Shown: positions 41,026-49,630 of the stretch, in pieces | Layout of the letters: the number at the start of each line of letters is the position of its first letter | Numbering within the stretch: the first letter of the stretch is position 1 | Assembly (NCBI GenBank): GCA_002471345.1 | Contig: DKPS01000064.1 | Location: forward strand, 4,235 to 68,234 | Direction of reading: 5' to 3' | Origin: Saprospiraceae bacterium UBA7328 | GTDB taxonomy: Bacteria > Bacteroidota > Bacteroidia > Chitinophagales > Saprospiraceae | DNA: 64,000 bases | The notes under the pieces: generated by a model | Database searches by the model: none | Told to the model about the DNA's origin: nothing | Seen by the model: the letters and a program-made list of their open reading frames with translations, nothing else | Program-made: the position numbers and the translations under genes

Positions 41026-43332
41026 TTAATTGTGATTCACTGTTATGCTGCCAAAAGCAGCAATGGTTTTTCGTTTATTGAATATTTTGACGATTTTGTC
41101 ATTCTTACTCTCGTTTTCCAGTGCTATCTCTTCTCCATTTACTTTAATTTTAATAGACTGCCCTTGATGTTTGATCTTGAATGAGTAAGATTTCCACTTT
41201 TCTGGAAGAAATGGATGAAATGAGAGCAAATTATTTTGAATTTTCATGCCAGCAAATCCTTTAATCACTGAAAGCCAAGACCCGGCCATCGAAGTAATAT
41301 GGAGGCCGTCTTCAGTGTCATTATTATAGTTGTCTAGATCTAATCGGGATGTCCTCAAATACATTTCATAGGCCTTATCCATTTTTCCCAATGAAGCAGC
41401 CAATATTGAATGTACACATGGACTCAATGAAGATTCATGTACTGTACGCGGCTCATAATAATTAAAGTTGTTTTCCAATGATTTTTTAGAAAATTTCTCT
41501 TCGAAAAAATACATTCCCTGAAGTACATCAGCTTGTTTAATGTATGGAGATCTAAGAATTCTATCCCATGACCACTTCTGATTAAGAGGTCTTTCTTCAT
41601 TCTTTAGATCAGCTACTAGTACTTGTTCTTTATCTAAAAATCCATCTTGCTGAAGAAAAATACCATGCTTCCTTGACGTTGGAAAGTAAATCTGAGATGC
41701 TATATCATTCCACGACTCCACTTCCTTCTTTGATAAGTTTAGTTTAGCTATCATATCATTTGGAAACAGAGAGTTACTTTCAATAAGTAGGTTGTAACAG
41801 TCATAAGCATAGATGAGACACCACTTTGCCATGTAGTTAGTATACCAGTTATTATCTATATTGTTTTCATATTCGTTTGGACCCGTTACGCCCAGAATTA
41901 CATAAGCATTCTTATCAGTACTCCAGTTTACTCTTTGTGCCCAGAAACGTGATATGCCAGTCAATACATCTATTCCATATTCTGCTAGATATCCATCATC
42001 TCCAAAATATCTTATATAATCATAAATCGCATATGCAATGGCTCCATTTCTATGAATTTCTTCAAAAGTGATTTCCCATTCATTGTGGCACTCCTCACCA
42101 TTCATTGTCACCATTGGATAAAGAGCAGCACCATTTACAAAACCTAATTTTTGGGCGTTTTCTATTGCTTTAGGCAGGTGGTTGTGTCTATATTTTAATA
42201 GATTTTTGCATACTGATTGAGTAGAGGTACCCATATAAAATGGAAGACAATATGCTTCCGTATCCCAATACGTACTTCCACCATATTTTTCTCCGGTGAA
42301 CCCTTTTGGTCCAATATTTAATCTAGAATCTTCTCCTGTGTATGTTTGATGAAGTTGAAAAATATTATAACGAATCCCTTGTTGAGCTGCTACATCCCCC
42401 TCGATAAGAACATCCATAGTTTTCCATTTTTCATTCCAAGCTTTCGAGTGATCTGAAATGAGAACATCGTATCCTTTCTTTATCGATTTCTTAATTCGAT
42501 TTAAGGTCGTTTTCTTAAGATTTTTTTTGTCGTAATAAAATGAAGAGCATATTGCAGTATGCTTAATCAATTCAATGGACTCTTCAGGTTTAAGAACTGA
42601 TTTATAGGTGAGTCCAATATTTTGTTCTCCTTTTTTGTATGTTTTATCTTTGATGTTGCGGCCGTTTTGCATGACCACATTTTTTTGGGCGGCAACAACG
42701 GTAAACTCTGTTTTACGAGTTGTGGATTGTATCCAATAGACTTTGTCCTTTATGTTTGATTTGTCAAATTGCCAAAAAGACTCATCATAATTAGTGTCAT
42801 GATTCCACACGTCTGCTTGTAGAAAGGAGGTGATTTCAACTTTACATTTCTGACCTAGATTCTTCACAGAATAGTGAAGAAATGAAAGGTCCTTTTGCTG
42901 TAAGCTGTAAAACCGTTCAGATTCTATCTGAATGGAGGTTTTCTTGTCGACTTTTACAATTGATCGTCTTTTGAGAATTCCATTTTTCATGTCTAATTCT
43001 CTGTAAAAATCAATTACTTCAAGTCGAGAAAGATCAATAGTATGATCATTTACCTTTAACTTTATTCCTATCCAGTTTACGGAGTTTAAAACTTTTGCAA
43101 AATACTCAGGGTACCCATTTTTCCACCAACCTACTTTCGTTTTATCAGGATAATATATCCCTGCGAGATAACTTCCTTGCAACGTGTCACCGTTATATGT
43201 TTCAGCAAAATTTGCCCTTTGACCCATCCTTCCATTTCCAATGCTAAAAATGGATTCGCTCACTTGATTGTATTCAGGTGTAAATTTATTTTCTATAATT
43301 TTCCAAGGGTGCTTCTTAAAATAGTTTTTCAA
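41026..43332 (-). CDS. GH65 maltose phosphorylase-like enzyme
   Basis: 768 residues from TTG at 43332 (MKNYFKKHPWKIIENKF, the family's usual N-terminus). Super-beta-sandwich domain to about 280, then the (alpha/alpha)6 barrel. Catalytic acid Glu487 in GVTGPNEYENNIDNNWYTN, with YWDTEAYCLPFYMG (about 355-368) as the phosphate- and sugar-binding loop. GH65 enzymes phosphorolyse maltose, trehalose or kojibiose to beta-glucose-1-phosphate. The flanking pgmB, which uses that product, and the amylase make maltose the best guess. Cytoplasmic. Confidence 0.9.
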   Translation of the reverse strand: MKNYFKKHPWKIIENKFTPEYNQVSESIFSIGNGRMGQRANFAETYNGDTLQGSYLAGIYYPDKTKVGWWKNGYPEYFAKVLNSVNWIGIKLKVNDHTIDLSRLEVIDFYRELDMKNGILKRRSIVKVDKKTSIQIESERFYSLQQKDLSFLHYSVKNLGQKCKVEITSFLQADVWNHDTNYDESFWQFDKSNIKDKVYWIQSTTRKTEFTVVAAQKNVVMQNGRNIKDKTYKKGEQNIGLTYKSVLKPEESIELIKHTAICSSFYYDKKNLKKTTLNRIKKSIKKGYDVLISDHSKAWNEKWKTMDVLIEGDVAAQQGIRYNIFQLHQTYTGEDSRLNIGPKGFTGEKYGGSTYWDTEAYCLPFYMGTSTQSVCKNLLKYRHNHLPKAIENAQKLGFVNGAALYPMVTMNGEECHNEWEITFEEIHRNGAIAYAIYDYIRYFGDDGYLAEYGIDVLTGISRFWAQRVNWSTDKNAYVILGVTGPNEYENNIDNNWYTNYMAKWCLIYAYDCYNLLIESNSLFPNDMIAKLNLSKKEVESWNDIASQIYFPTSRKHGIFLQQDGFLDKEQVLVADLKNEERPLNQKWSWDRILRSPYIKQADVLQGMYFFEEKFSKKSLENNFNYYEPRTVHESSLSPCVHSILAASLGKMDKAYEMYLRTSRLDLDNYNNDTEDGLHITSMAGSWLSVIKGFAGMKIQNNLLSFHPFLPEKWKSYSFKIKHQGQSIKIKVNGEEIALENESKNDKIVKIFNKRKTIAAFGSITVNHN

Positions 43333-43368
43333 TCTTTCTAAAGTTTATACTTTGACAAGGGTTTTATC

Positions 43369-44025
43369 TTATGATAAGGCTTTGAAAATATCGTTGGCAG
43401 AAATATCTTTAAAGCCAGGAATGACATATTCTGCTTCGTTAAGATTTTTTTGTTCTCCAATACCGACACTTCTGAACCCGCCATTATTTGCTGCGATGAT
43501 TCCACTTATTGAATCCTCAAATACAATAGTTTTTCGAGCTTCTACATTCAGAAGTTTAGCTCCTTTTTCAAATACTTCTGGATCGGGTTTTCCCTTTGAT
43601 ACTTCATTACCATCCACAATTACTTCGAAAAGATTAATCAAATGAACTCTTTCCAAAATTGGGCGAGCATTTTTACTTGCTGACCCTAAAGCTATCTTGA
43701 TTTCTTGCTTTTGTAATTGTCTAAGAAAATCTTCTACACCAGGAAGAATCTCCGAGGGATTCATATTCTTTATAAGATCTAAATAGATGTCATTTTTTAA
43801 TACGAGGTAACTTTGTCTTTCTTCATTTGAGATAACAACATTCCCTATTTGGAGAATAATTTCTAATGAATCAACTCTTGACACTCCTTTCAATTGTTCA
43901 TTTTCCTCCCAAGTAAATTCAAAGCCGAGTTTTTGAGCAATTGTATTCCATGCTTTATAATGATATTTTGCTGTGTCTACTATGACTCCATCTAAATCAA
44001 ATATGCAAGCTTCAAATCTTTTCAT
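43369..44025 (-). CDS. pgmB: Beta-phosphoglucomutase
   Basis: 218 residues, HAD superfamily. Motif I is IFDLDGVIVDT with nucleophile Asp10 and acid/base Asp12. The cap domain contains KGVSRVDSLEIIL, a Bacteroidota/Lactococcus pgmB signature. Later motifs: LGSASKNARPILERV (Ser, Thr-like), GKPDPEVFEKGAKLL (Lys) and FEDSISGIIAAN (Asp/Asp). Converts beta-glucose-1-phosphate to glucose-6-phosphate, directly after GH65 phosphorolysis. 36 nt upstream of GH65. Confidence 0.93.
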   Translation of the reverse strand: MKRFEACIFDLDGVIVDTAKYHYKAWNTIAQKLGFEFTWEENEQLKGVSRVDSLEIILQIGNVVISNEERQSYLVLKNDIYLDLIKNMNPSEILPGVEDFLRQLQKQEIKIALGSASKNARPILERVHLINLFEVIVDGNEVSKGKPDPEVFEKGAKLLNVEARKTIVFEDSISGIIAANNGGFRSVGIGEQKNLNEAEYVIPGFKDISANDIFKALS

Positions 44026-44070
44026 ATATCCACATTGTTTTTCTAAAATTGAACTCGCAAAGTAAAGCTT

Positions 44071-45648
44071 CTACATGTTTATACTTGGTCTTTCTCCAAA
44101 GTTTTTTAATACATATTTGTCTATCTCATTTCTTAGTTTGATATCAATTACAGCTACTTTTCTCATATGTCTATCAAATTCATCAAGAGCGGTTTTACCA
44201 AAATGATTAGATAGATATTCACTTGCCCAAAAACTGTAGATTTTTAAAGTTTGTGACTTTGATAATTGCAGAAGATTAGTCAGGTATCTATGGTAGATAT
44301 TGATATCACAAATGGATTGTAAATAATCAAAAAGAGCCAAAACATTATTTTCATGAATTAGTATTTTGATTAAGGTATGATGGTCTTTTCCATTCTTTAA
44401 TCTATCTGTTATTTGTTCTCTAGATTCTTGCCAGATTAATGGATGATTTTTATAGACCCATTTAAAAATTGTGGAGGATCTATTTTTTTCAATACTAACT
44501 AATGCAAGTTCAATTTGTAGCGCTTTTTGAATATCATTTTTAGGACTAAGTGTCAATAATTTTTCGACAAACCTAGATGGCAGAAAATGTTTTTTTCCAA
44601 TGTCGAATAATTCATCCAAATAATCATATCCTTTTTGTTGCCAACTAAATATTTCAACAAAAATGTTCCCTATATCGAGTGTATCCTTTTGCCTGTTTTT
44701 TGAACAAATGAAAGACAAAGCTGATAAGAATTGTCTATATGCCTTATTGTAAGAAGGGGAGACTTGCTCTTTTAGCGCAAGAAGCACCATGCGATGATTG
44801 GAATTAGATTTTAAAAGATTGAGAATAAGTTTTTTCTCCTTAAAATGTAGAAGTTCTACATAAGAGAGTTTTAGAAGTGTAATAACATTCTTTGCATTTT
44901 GTAATTTGAGAGATGGTGCCTCAATTATGTCATGTATTGTATTTAGTATCTCTACTAGGTGGAGGTGCGTTTTTGTGAAAGCATCAGGTATATCTACAAA
45001 TCTATTTTTGAAATAGAAAGATTTCCTAATTAGCGGTGTTAAAATTGAGGAAGCTGCGACCAAGTTATCTAGCCCTATAAGATCTTTGATTTGATCATGT
45101 AACTCTTCTACTACTTGATAGAATAATCTTACTTCTTTGTGAGAGGGGGTGACTTTTGTTGTTTTCGATGGTGGAAAAGCGCGATCAAGATAGTTTTCGA
45201 AATGTTCCACTCCACTCACTTCAACTAAGAATCTCGCTTGAATGAGTGTTTTGAAGTCTTTATCTGCTTTCATCCTCGATATTATGAAAGCTTCTAATTC
45301 ATTAGAATTTATGTTGGTTACAAAATTCTGATTAGAAAGAATCTTTCTTTTAGCCGAAACTGATTTTGATAAATCACGCCTAATCAAGAACAGAGCGGCG
45401 GTAATGTGTGCACAGGTTGTAGATTTCTCACAGCTACAAAAAACCTTATCAATTCTATTTTTGGAAAGTTTTATTTCCTGATTATAAGTGAATTCTGAGT
45501 CAATGCATTCAGTTTTGAATAATCCATTTTTTCGAAATAGAAAAGACAGTCTGTTCTGATCAAATAGAGATTCTGCTTCTGGTAGAATATCATCTTCTAC
45601 AAAAGTTTCAAAGAAACTTATATCTTTCTTCTTGATCTCGATTTTAAT
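44071..45648 (-). CDS. SWIM zinc-finger protein, apparent ATT start
   Basis: 525 residues if read from the ATT at 45648. An in-frame TTG at 45387 would start inside the zinc finger. Upstream of that TTG the frame is open to 45669 with no ATG, GTG or TTG, and it encodes FCSCEKSTTCAHITAALFLI: a SWIM motif (C-x-C-x5-C-x-H; residues roughly 70-80), preceded by KLSKNRIDKV. So the true start must be upstream. The best candidate is ATT (45648), giving (M)KIEIKKKDISFFETF. After the finger, about 430 residues of mostly helical protein follow, not recognised. SWIM fingers bind DNA or protein. In this phylum they often precede a SNF2 helicase, but none is here. Divergent from sixA. Confidence 0.65.
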   Translation of the reverse strand: MKIEIKKKDISFFETFVEDDILPEAESLFDQNRLSFLFRKNGLFKTECIDSEFTYNQEIKLSKNRIDKVFCSCEKSTTCAHITAALFLIRRDLSKSVSAKRKILSNQNFVTNINSNELEAFIISRMKADKDFKTLIQARFLVEVSGVEHFENYLDRAFPPSKTTKVTPSHKEVRLFYQVVEELHDQIKDLIGLDNLVAASSILTPLIRKSFYFKNRFVDIPDAFTKTHLHLVEILNTIHDIIEAPSLKLQNAKNVITLLKLSYVELLHFKEKKLILNLLKSNSNHRMVLLALKEQVSPSYNKAYRQFLSALSFICSKNRQKDTLDIGNIFVEIFSWQQKGYDYLDELFDIGKKHFLPSRFVEKLLTLSPKNDIQKALQIELALVSIEKNRSSTIFKWVYKNHPLIWQESREQITDRLKNGKDHHTLIKILIHENNVLALFDYLQSICDINIYHRYLTNLLQLSKSQTLKIYSFWASEYLSNHFGKTALDEFDRHMRKVAVIDIKLRNEIDKYVLKNFGERPSINM

Positions 45649-45697
45649 ATAAAATATTTGAGTAACCCACTAAGTTAACACAATAAATGGACCTCTT

Positions 45698-46189
45698 ATG
45701 AAACAGCTTATATTGGTGAGGCATGCTAAATCATCATGGAGTGATATGCTGATATCAGATATTGAAAGACCTCTTAATTCTCGAGGAAAAAGAAATGCAC
45801 CTTTTATGGCGCAGAAGCTCAAAGAGATAGTCAAAAATATTGACACCTTTTATGTAAGCCCTGCCAAGAGGGCAAGAAAAACTGCGAAAGTATTTCGCAA
45901 AGATTTCTCCAATGCAAAATGGAATGTTGTTGAGGAAATATATGAAGCTTATGTTTCTACTTTAGAGGATGTAATTTATAGTATACCCAATAAAATAGAT
46001 ACGGCCATCATGTTTGGCCATAATCCTGGATTTACAGCTTTGACCAATAGATATGCTAAAAGCATGATTGATAATTTACCTACATGTGGTATAGTCATCA
46101 TAGATTTTAAAGGTGAAAATTGGAGTAAGTTTCATCCTACCTCAGCTTCTGTTTCAAATATTTTATTTCCTAAACAATTTGGTGAATGA
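45698..46189 (+). CDS. sixA: SixA-like phosphohistidine phosphatase
   Basis: 163 residues of the histidine phosphatase branch: LVRHAKSSWSD with His9 as nucleophile (RHAKSSW is SixA-like), a second basic pocket with YVSPAKRARKTAKVF, and the second His in MFGHNPGFTAL. Missing the large cap domain of phosphoglycerate mutases, as in SixA. In E. coli SixA removes phosphate from phosphohistidine of ArcB HPt. It overlaps the DUF4296 gene by 4 nt (ATGA) and is followed by a response regulator and a histidine kinase, so the context favours a regulatory phosphatase acting on, or near, that phosphorelay. Confidence 0.85.
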   Translation: MKQLILVRHAKSSWSDMLISDIERPLNSRGKRNAPFMAQKLKEIVKNIDTFYVSPAKRARKTAKVFRKDFSNAKWNVVEEIYEAYVSTLEDVIYSIPNKIDTAIMFGHNPGFTALTNRYAKSMIDNLPTCGIVIIDFKGENWSKFHPTSASVSNILFPKQFGE

Positions 46190-46512
46190 ACAGATTTCTA
46201 TTTTCGATCTTATTGGCTTCTTTATTTCATTTCTGCACAAATTCAGATGAAGCTATTTCAGATGAAGTTATGGTTGATATTTTGACTGATATGTTAATTG
46301 CAGATGAACTTTTAGTTAAATATGGACGTACAGATGCTAATAATTATAGAGATAGTGTAAAAATGCAGATTTTGAAGCGATATGATCTAGATGCTGTTGA
46401 GTTTGATAGTATTTTAATCAATACTCAGAAGGATTTAAAAAATTATCATTTATTGCAATCGAAAGTGGGAGATAGACTAGATAGTTTAAAGCGAGTCCAC
46501 AATGAGAAATAA
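46186..46512 (+). CDS. DUF4296 lipoprotein
   Basis: 108 residues. Signal sequence ends FHFC17 (lipobox). The mature part, ISDEVMVDILTDMLIADELL and the D-x-x-x-Y-R-D-S-V-x-x-Q-I-L-K-R-Y pattern, with LDAVEFDSILINTQKDLKNYHLL, matches the DUF4296 domain, a Bacteroidota family of short helical lipoproteins of unknown role. Overlaps sixA by 4 nt and lies 3 nt before the response regulator gene, suggesting one operon. Confidence 0.82.
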   Translation: MNRFLFSILLASLFHFCTNSDEAISDEVMVDILTDMLIADELLVKYGRTDANNYRDSVKMQILKRYDLDAVEFDSILINTQKDLKNYHLLQSKVGDRLDSLKRVHNEK

Positions 46513-46515
46513 GTT

Positions 46516-47199
46516 ATGAGATCGAAGAAAATACTAATTGTAGATGATGAAGAAGACATCCTCGAGTTTTTAAGTTATAATCTTTCAAAAGAAGAATATG
46601 TAATAGAAACTTCTACAAATGGACCTGATGCTATTTTAAAAGCACATGATTTTGCACCGGACTTAATTATTTTGGATGTAATGATGCCTGGTATGGATGG
46701 CATAGAAGTCTGTAATACCTTAAGAGAGAACGCTGATCTGAAGAACACTCTCATTGTATTCTTGACAGCCCGGAGTGAATCTTTTACAGAAATTTCTGCA
46801 TTTGATAGTGGAGGTGATGATTTTATTAATAAGCCGATTAAACCTAATGTTCTTAAAAGTAGAATTAAAGCAATTCTAAGAAGACATTTTAATAACCAGA
46901 TAGGAATTCAAAGTGAGAAACTAGAATTTGGGGAGCTGGTTATTGATTTTGATAGAATGCAAGTTATCAAAAAAGAAAAGGTAATAAAATTAGCTAAAAA
47001 GGAATTCGAATTATTAGCCCTTTTAGCATCTAAGCCTGAAAAAGTATTCAAAAGAAAGAATATTATGAAGAAAGTTTGGGGCTCTGAAATCATCGTGGGG
47101 GACAGGACGATTGATGTACATATTAGAAAACTAAGAGAAAAAATTGGTAAAGAATATATTGATACCTATAAAGGCGTCGGATATAAATTTATAGGCTAA
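46516..47199 (+). CDS. OmpR/PhoB-type response regulator
   Basis: 227 residues. Receiver domain with acidic pair Asp10/Asp11/Glu12, phosphoacceptor Asp54 in ILDVMMPGMDG and Lys106 in FINKPIKP. The winged-helix output domain (about 135-227) contains EFELLALLASKPEKVFKRKNIMKKVWGSEIIVGDRTIDVHIRKLREKIG and ends YIDTYKGVGYKFIG, typical for the OmpR/PhoB group. Partner of the kinase encoded 4 nt downstream. The target genes are not identifiable here. Confidence 0.95.
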   Translation: MRSKKILIVDDEEDILEFLSYNLSKEEYVIETSTNGPDAILKAHDFAPDLIILDVMMPGMDGIEVCNTLRENADLKNTLIVFLTARSESFTEISAFDSGGDDFINKPIKPNVLKSRIKAILRRHFNNQIGIQSEKLEFGELVIDFDRMQVIKKEKVIKLAKKEFELLALLASKPEKVFKRKNIMKKVWGSEIIVGDRTIDVHIRKLREKIGKEYIDTYKGVGYKFIG

Positions 47200-47203
47200 A
47201 ATC

Positions 47204-48274
47204 ATGTTTAATAGACTGACGATTAATAACGTCTCATTTTTTATCTCACTATTGATACTAGGTGTAACTAGCTTGTTTTATTGGGCATGTAGTTCGATTT
47301 CATTTGAGACCATTAATTGGTTCTTAAAAGCTGCAGTCGCTTTATTATTTGTACTATGTGTTTTTCTTGTTGTCAAGGCATTTTTGTCAAACCTCGTTTT
47401 TTCTAGATTAAAATTGATTTATAAAATAATCAATGACCCTTCCTCTAAAAAAATGGAGAGAGTAGGTCCGGAAATCGATGCCAATACAAATTTAAATATT
47501 GTAAATAAAGAAGTTCTAGAATGGGCGGCTAAGAGGAAGAATGAAATTGAAGATCTTAAAAAACTTGAAAAATATAGAAAGAACTTCCTTGGCAATATTT
47601 CACATGAGTTAAAAACTCCTCTTTTTTCTATCCAAGGATATTTACATACTCTTCTTGATGGCGGACTTGAAGATGAAAGTATCAACCGAAGGTACATTGA
47701 AAAAGCAGTTTCAAATGCAGAACGGTTGCAATTCATAATCGATGATCTTGAAATAATCAATAAACTCGAAGAAGATTCCAAACTGGACAAAACAGAGTTT
47801 AATTTAAAGAGGCTAATAGAAGAAGTTATTGGTGATCTTGAAATTGTATCTAAAGAGAAGTCGATAAAATTAGTTCTTCAGAAAACTCGAGAACAAGGGC
47901 TTTGGGTTGAAGCAGATAGACCTAAAATTCGCCAGGTAATTGAAAATCTGCTGACTAATTCTATAAAATATGGAGTAGAAAATGGCAAAACAAAAATTTC
48001 ACTCAGTGACCTTGGTAATGTCTTGAAAATTGAAATTTCGGATAATGGGATTGGGGTTGAAGAAAAGCACATTAAACACCTATTTGATAGATTTTATAGA
48101 GTAGACAAAAGTAGAGCAAGAAAATCTGGAGGATCAGGGTTAGGCTTGGCTATTGTTAAGCACATTTTAGAGGCTCATGAAGTGAAAATAGAAGTAAGAA
48201 GTGAAGAAAATAAAGGCACAGTGTTTTCATTTTCCTTACCAAAAATGAAGTATTCTATTGAGATAGATTCTTAA
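47204..48274 (+). CDS. Membrane sensor histidine kinase (PhoR-like)
   Basis: 356 residues. Two membrane helices (about 11-30 and 42-61) with almost no periplasmic loop between them, so it probably senses through the membrane or an accessory protein. H-box ISHELKTPLFSIQGYLHTLL with His134, N-box ENLLTNSIKYG, G1 ISDNGIGV, F box LFDRFYRVDKSRARK, and G2 GGSGLGLAIV. Overall like Bacteroidota PhoR. The gene is coupled to the response regulator and follows sixA and DUF4296. Confidence 0.93.
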   Translation: MFNRLTINNVSFFISLLILGVTSLFYWACSSISFETINWFLKAAVALLFVLCVFLVVKAFLSNLVFSRLKLIYKIINDPSSKKMERVGPEIDANTNLNIVNKEVLEWAAKRKNEIEDLKKLEKYRKNFLGNISHELKTPLFSIQGYLHTLLDGGLEDESINRRYIEKAVSNAERLQFIIDDLEIINKLEEDSKLDKTEFNLKRLIEEVIGDLEIVSKEKSIKLVLQKTREQGLWVEADRPKIRQVIENLLTNSIKYGVENGKTKISLSDLGNVLKIEISDNGIGVEEKHIKHLFDRFYRVDKSRARKSGGSGLGLAIVKHILEAHEVKIEVRSEENKGTVFSFSLPKMKYSIEIDS

Positions 48275-48277
48275 ATA

Positions 48278-49525
48278 CTAGTACAGATAACTAAGATCTC
48301 TGCCATCAAAATTTCCTGTGATTCTTGCCAGGAAATTCGACATTTCTTCAAATTTCTCTAAATAATCAGGCATTTGCTTCTCAGGCATAGGGTCTAAAGG
48401 AGGAAAATTTTCTCTTCGATGATCCACTTGCCTACCATTTTTCCAAAATCGGAAGCAAACATGAGGACCTGTAGCTTTACCAGTGCTGCCAACATATCCG
48501 ATCGTTTGACCTTGCTTAACATGCCTGCCTGATCTTACTCCCGATGCATAACCTTGCATATGCAAGTATTGAGTTTGATATGTTTTGTCATGCCTTATCT
48601 TGACATATTTTCCATTGCCTTTTGTATATCCAGCAATTACAACTTTACCATCAGCAACGGCCCTTATAGGAGTGCCATAGGGAGCAGCATAATCAGTACC
48701 TAAGTGCGCTTTTACTCTTTTATCTATAGGATGGAATCTCCTGAGGTTGTAAACGGAAGATATTCGATAACTAGCTCTTATAGGAGCATTTAAAAAGGCT
48801 CTTTTTGTCGGCCTGCCTTTCTCATCATAAAACCCTTCATACTTTTCATTCTCAAAGTATACACCCATAAATGTATCAACCCCAGTCTTATACCAGGCAG
48901 CATACAATTGACCTATTCCCATCGGGGTCTCATCTATGTATACTTCATCATAGACCAATTTGAACTGATCTCCTACTTGGGCCGTGGTGAAATCAAATGC
49001 GGCTAGAGCGTCCTCCATTTTGTCAATCAGAGAAATACTCATATTCTGCTCTACCATTGCGTCCCAAAGAGTAGTTTCTATAACTCCTGTGGCTGTTTCT
49101 TGACATGCAAAATGTGGTATTTCAGTTTTTTGGGTGTAGACGCTATCACCTAAGGCATATACTACATAATGATAATCATCTGGTTGATAAATGAAGTATT
49201 CTGGATTTTTGCATTCTCCGTTTTTTACACAGGTCATAATGTTTCCTGCTTTTATCTTTCTAAGACTTAGAGTTTCTTCTGCTAACTTTTCTAACTCTAT
49301 TATCTTTTGATACTCAACACCAAACTCCTGAAAGAAATCAGTCATAAACTGATTGTTTTTTATTTTTCTTCCTTCAAACCAATATTGGTCATCGCTAAAT
49401 CCAAAAATAGTATCTGGGACTATGACTATTTCTTCTATAATCTCTTGCTTCTCAACAGGTGTACAACTATGGACAGATAAAAAGAGAGCACTAAGACCCA
49501 AAAAAGACGGAATAAGCTTCAGCAT
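48278..49525 (-). CDS. M23 metallopeptidase lipoprotein, HxC variant
   Basis: 415 residues. Lipoprotein signal ends VHSC21. C-terminal LytM/M23 domain: AHLGTDYAAPYGTPIRAVADG (first His and Asp zinc ligands), YVKIRHDKTYQTQYLHMQGY, and GKATGPHVCFRFWKNG. The last zinc motif of the family is H-x-H. Here it is H-V-C, with Cys replacing the second His, although Cys can also serve as ligand. My recollection is that related Bacteroidota proteins share this variant, so it may be a stable subfamily. Predicted cell-wall endopeptidase or a regulator of one. Convergent with the kinase gene, 3 nt apart. Confidence 0.88.
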   Translation of the reverse strand: MLKLIPSFLGLSALFLSVHSCTPVEKQEIIEEIVIVPDTIFGFSDDQYWFEGRKIKNNQFMTDFFQEFGVEYQKIIELEKLAEETLSLRKIKAGNIMTCVKNGECKNPEYFIYQPDDYHYVVYALGDSVYTQKTEIPHFACQETATGVIETTLWDAMVEQNMSISLIDKMEDALAAFDFTTAQVGDQFKLVYDEVYIDETPMGIGQLYAAWYKTGVDTFMGVYFENEKYEGFYDEKGRPTKRAFLNAPIRASYRISSVYNLRRFHPIDKRVKAHLGTDYAAPYGTPIRAVADGKVVIAGYTKGNGKYVKIRHDKTYQTQYLHMQGYASGVRSGRHVKQGQTIGYVGSTGKATGPHVCFRFWKNGRQVDHRRENFPPLDPMPEKQMPDYLEKFEEMSNFLARITGNFDGRDLSYLY

Positions 49526-49630
49526 ACTGATGTCAAGTATAAAATGGAAAGTAGTGTGAAATTAAATGTGTTATCCAATTATTCAAACTAATTTCATACT
49601 CAATTTATCAATATAACGGTTTGTTAACTC

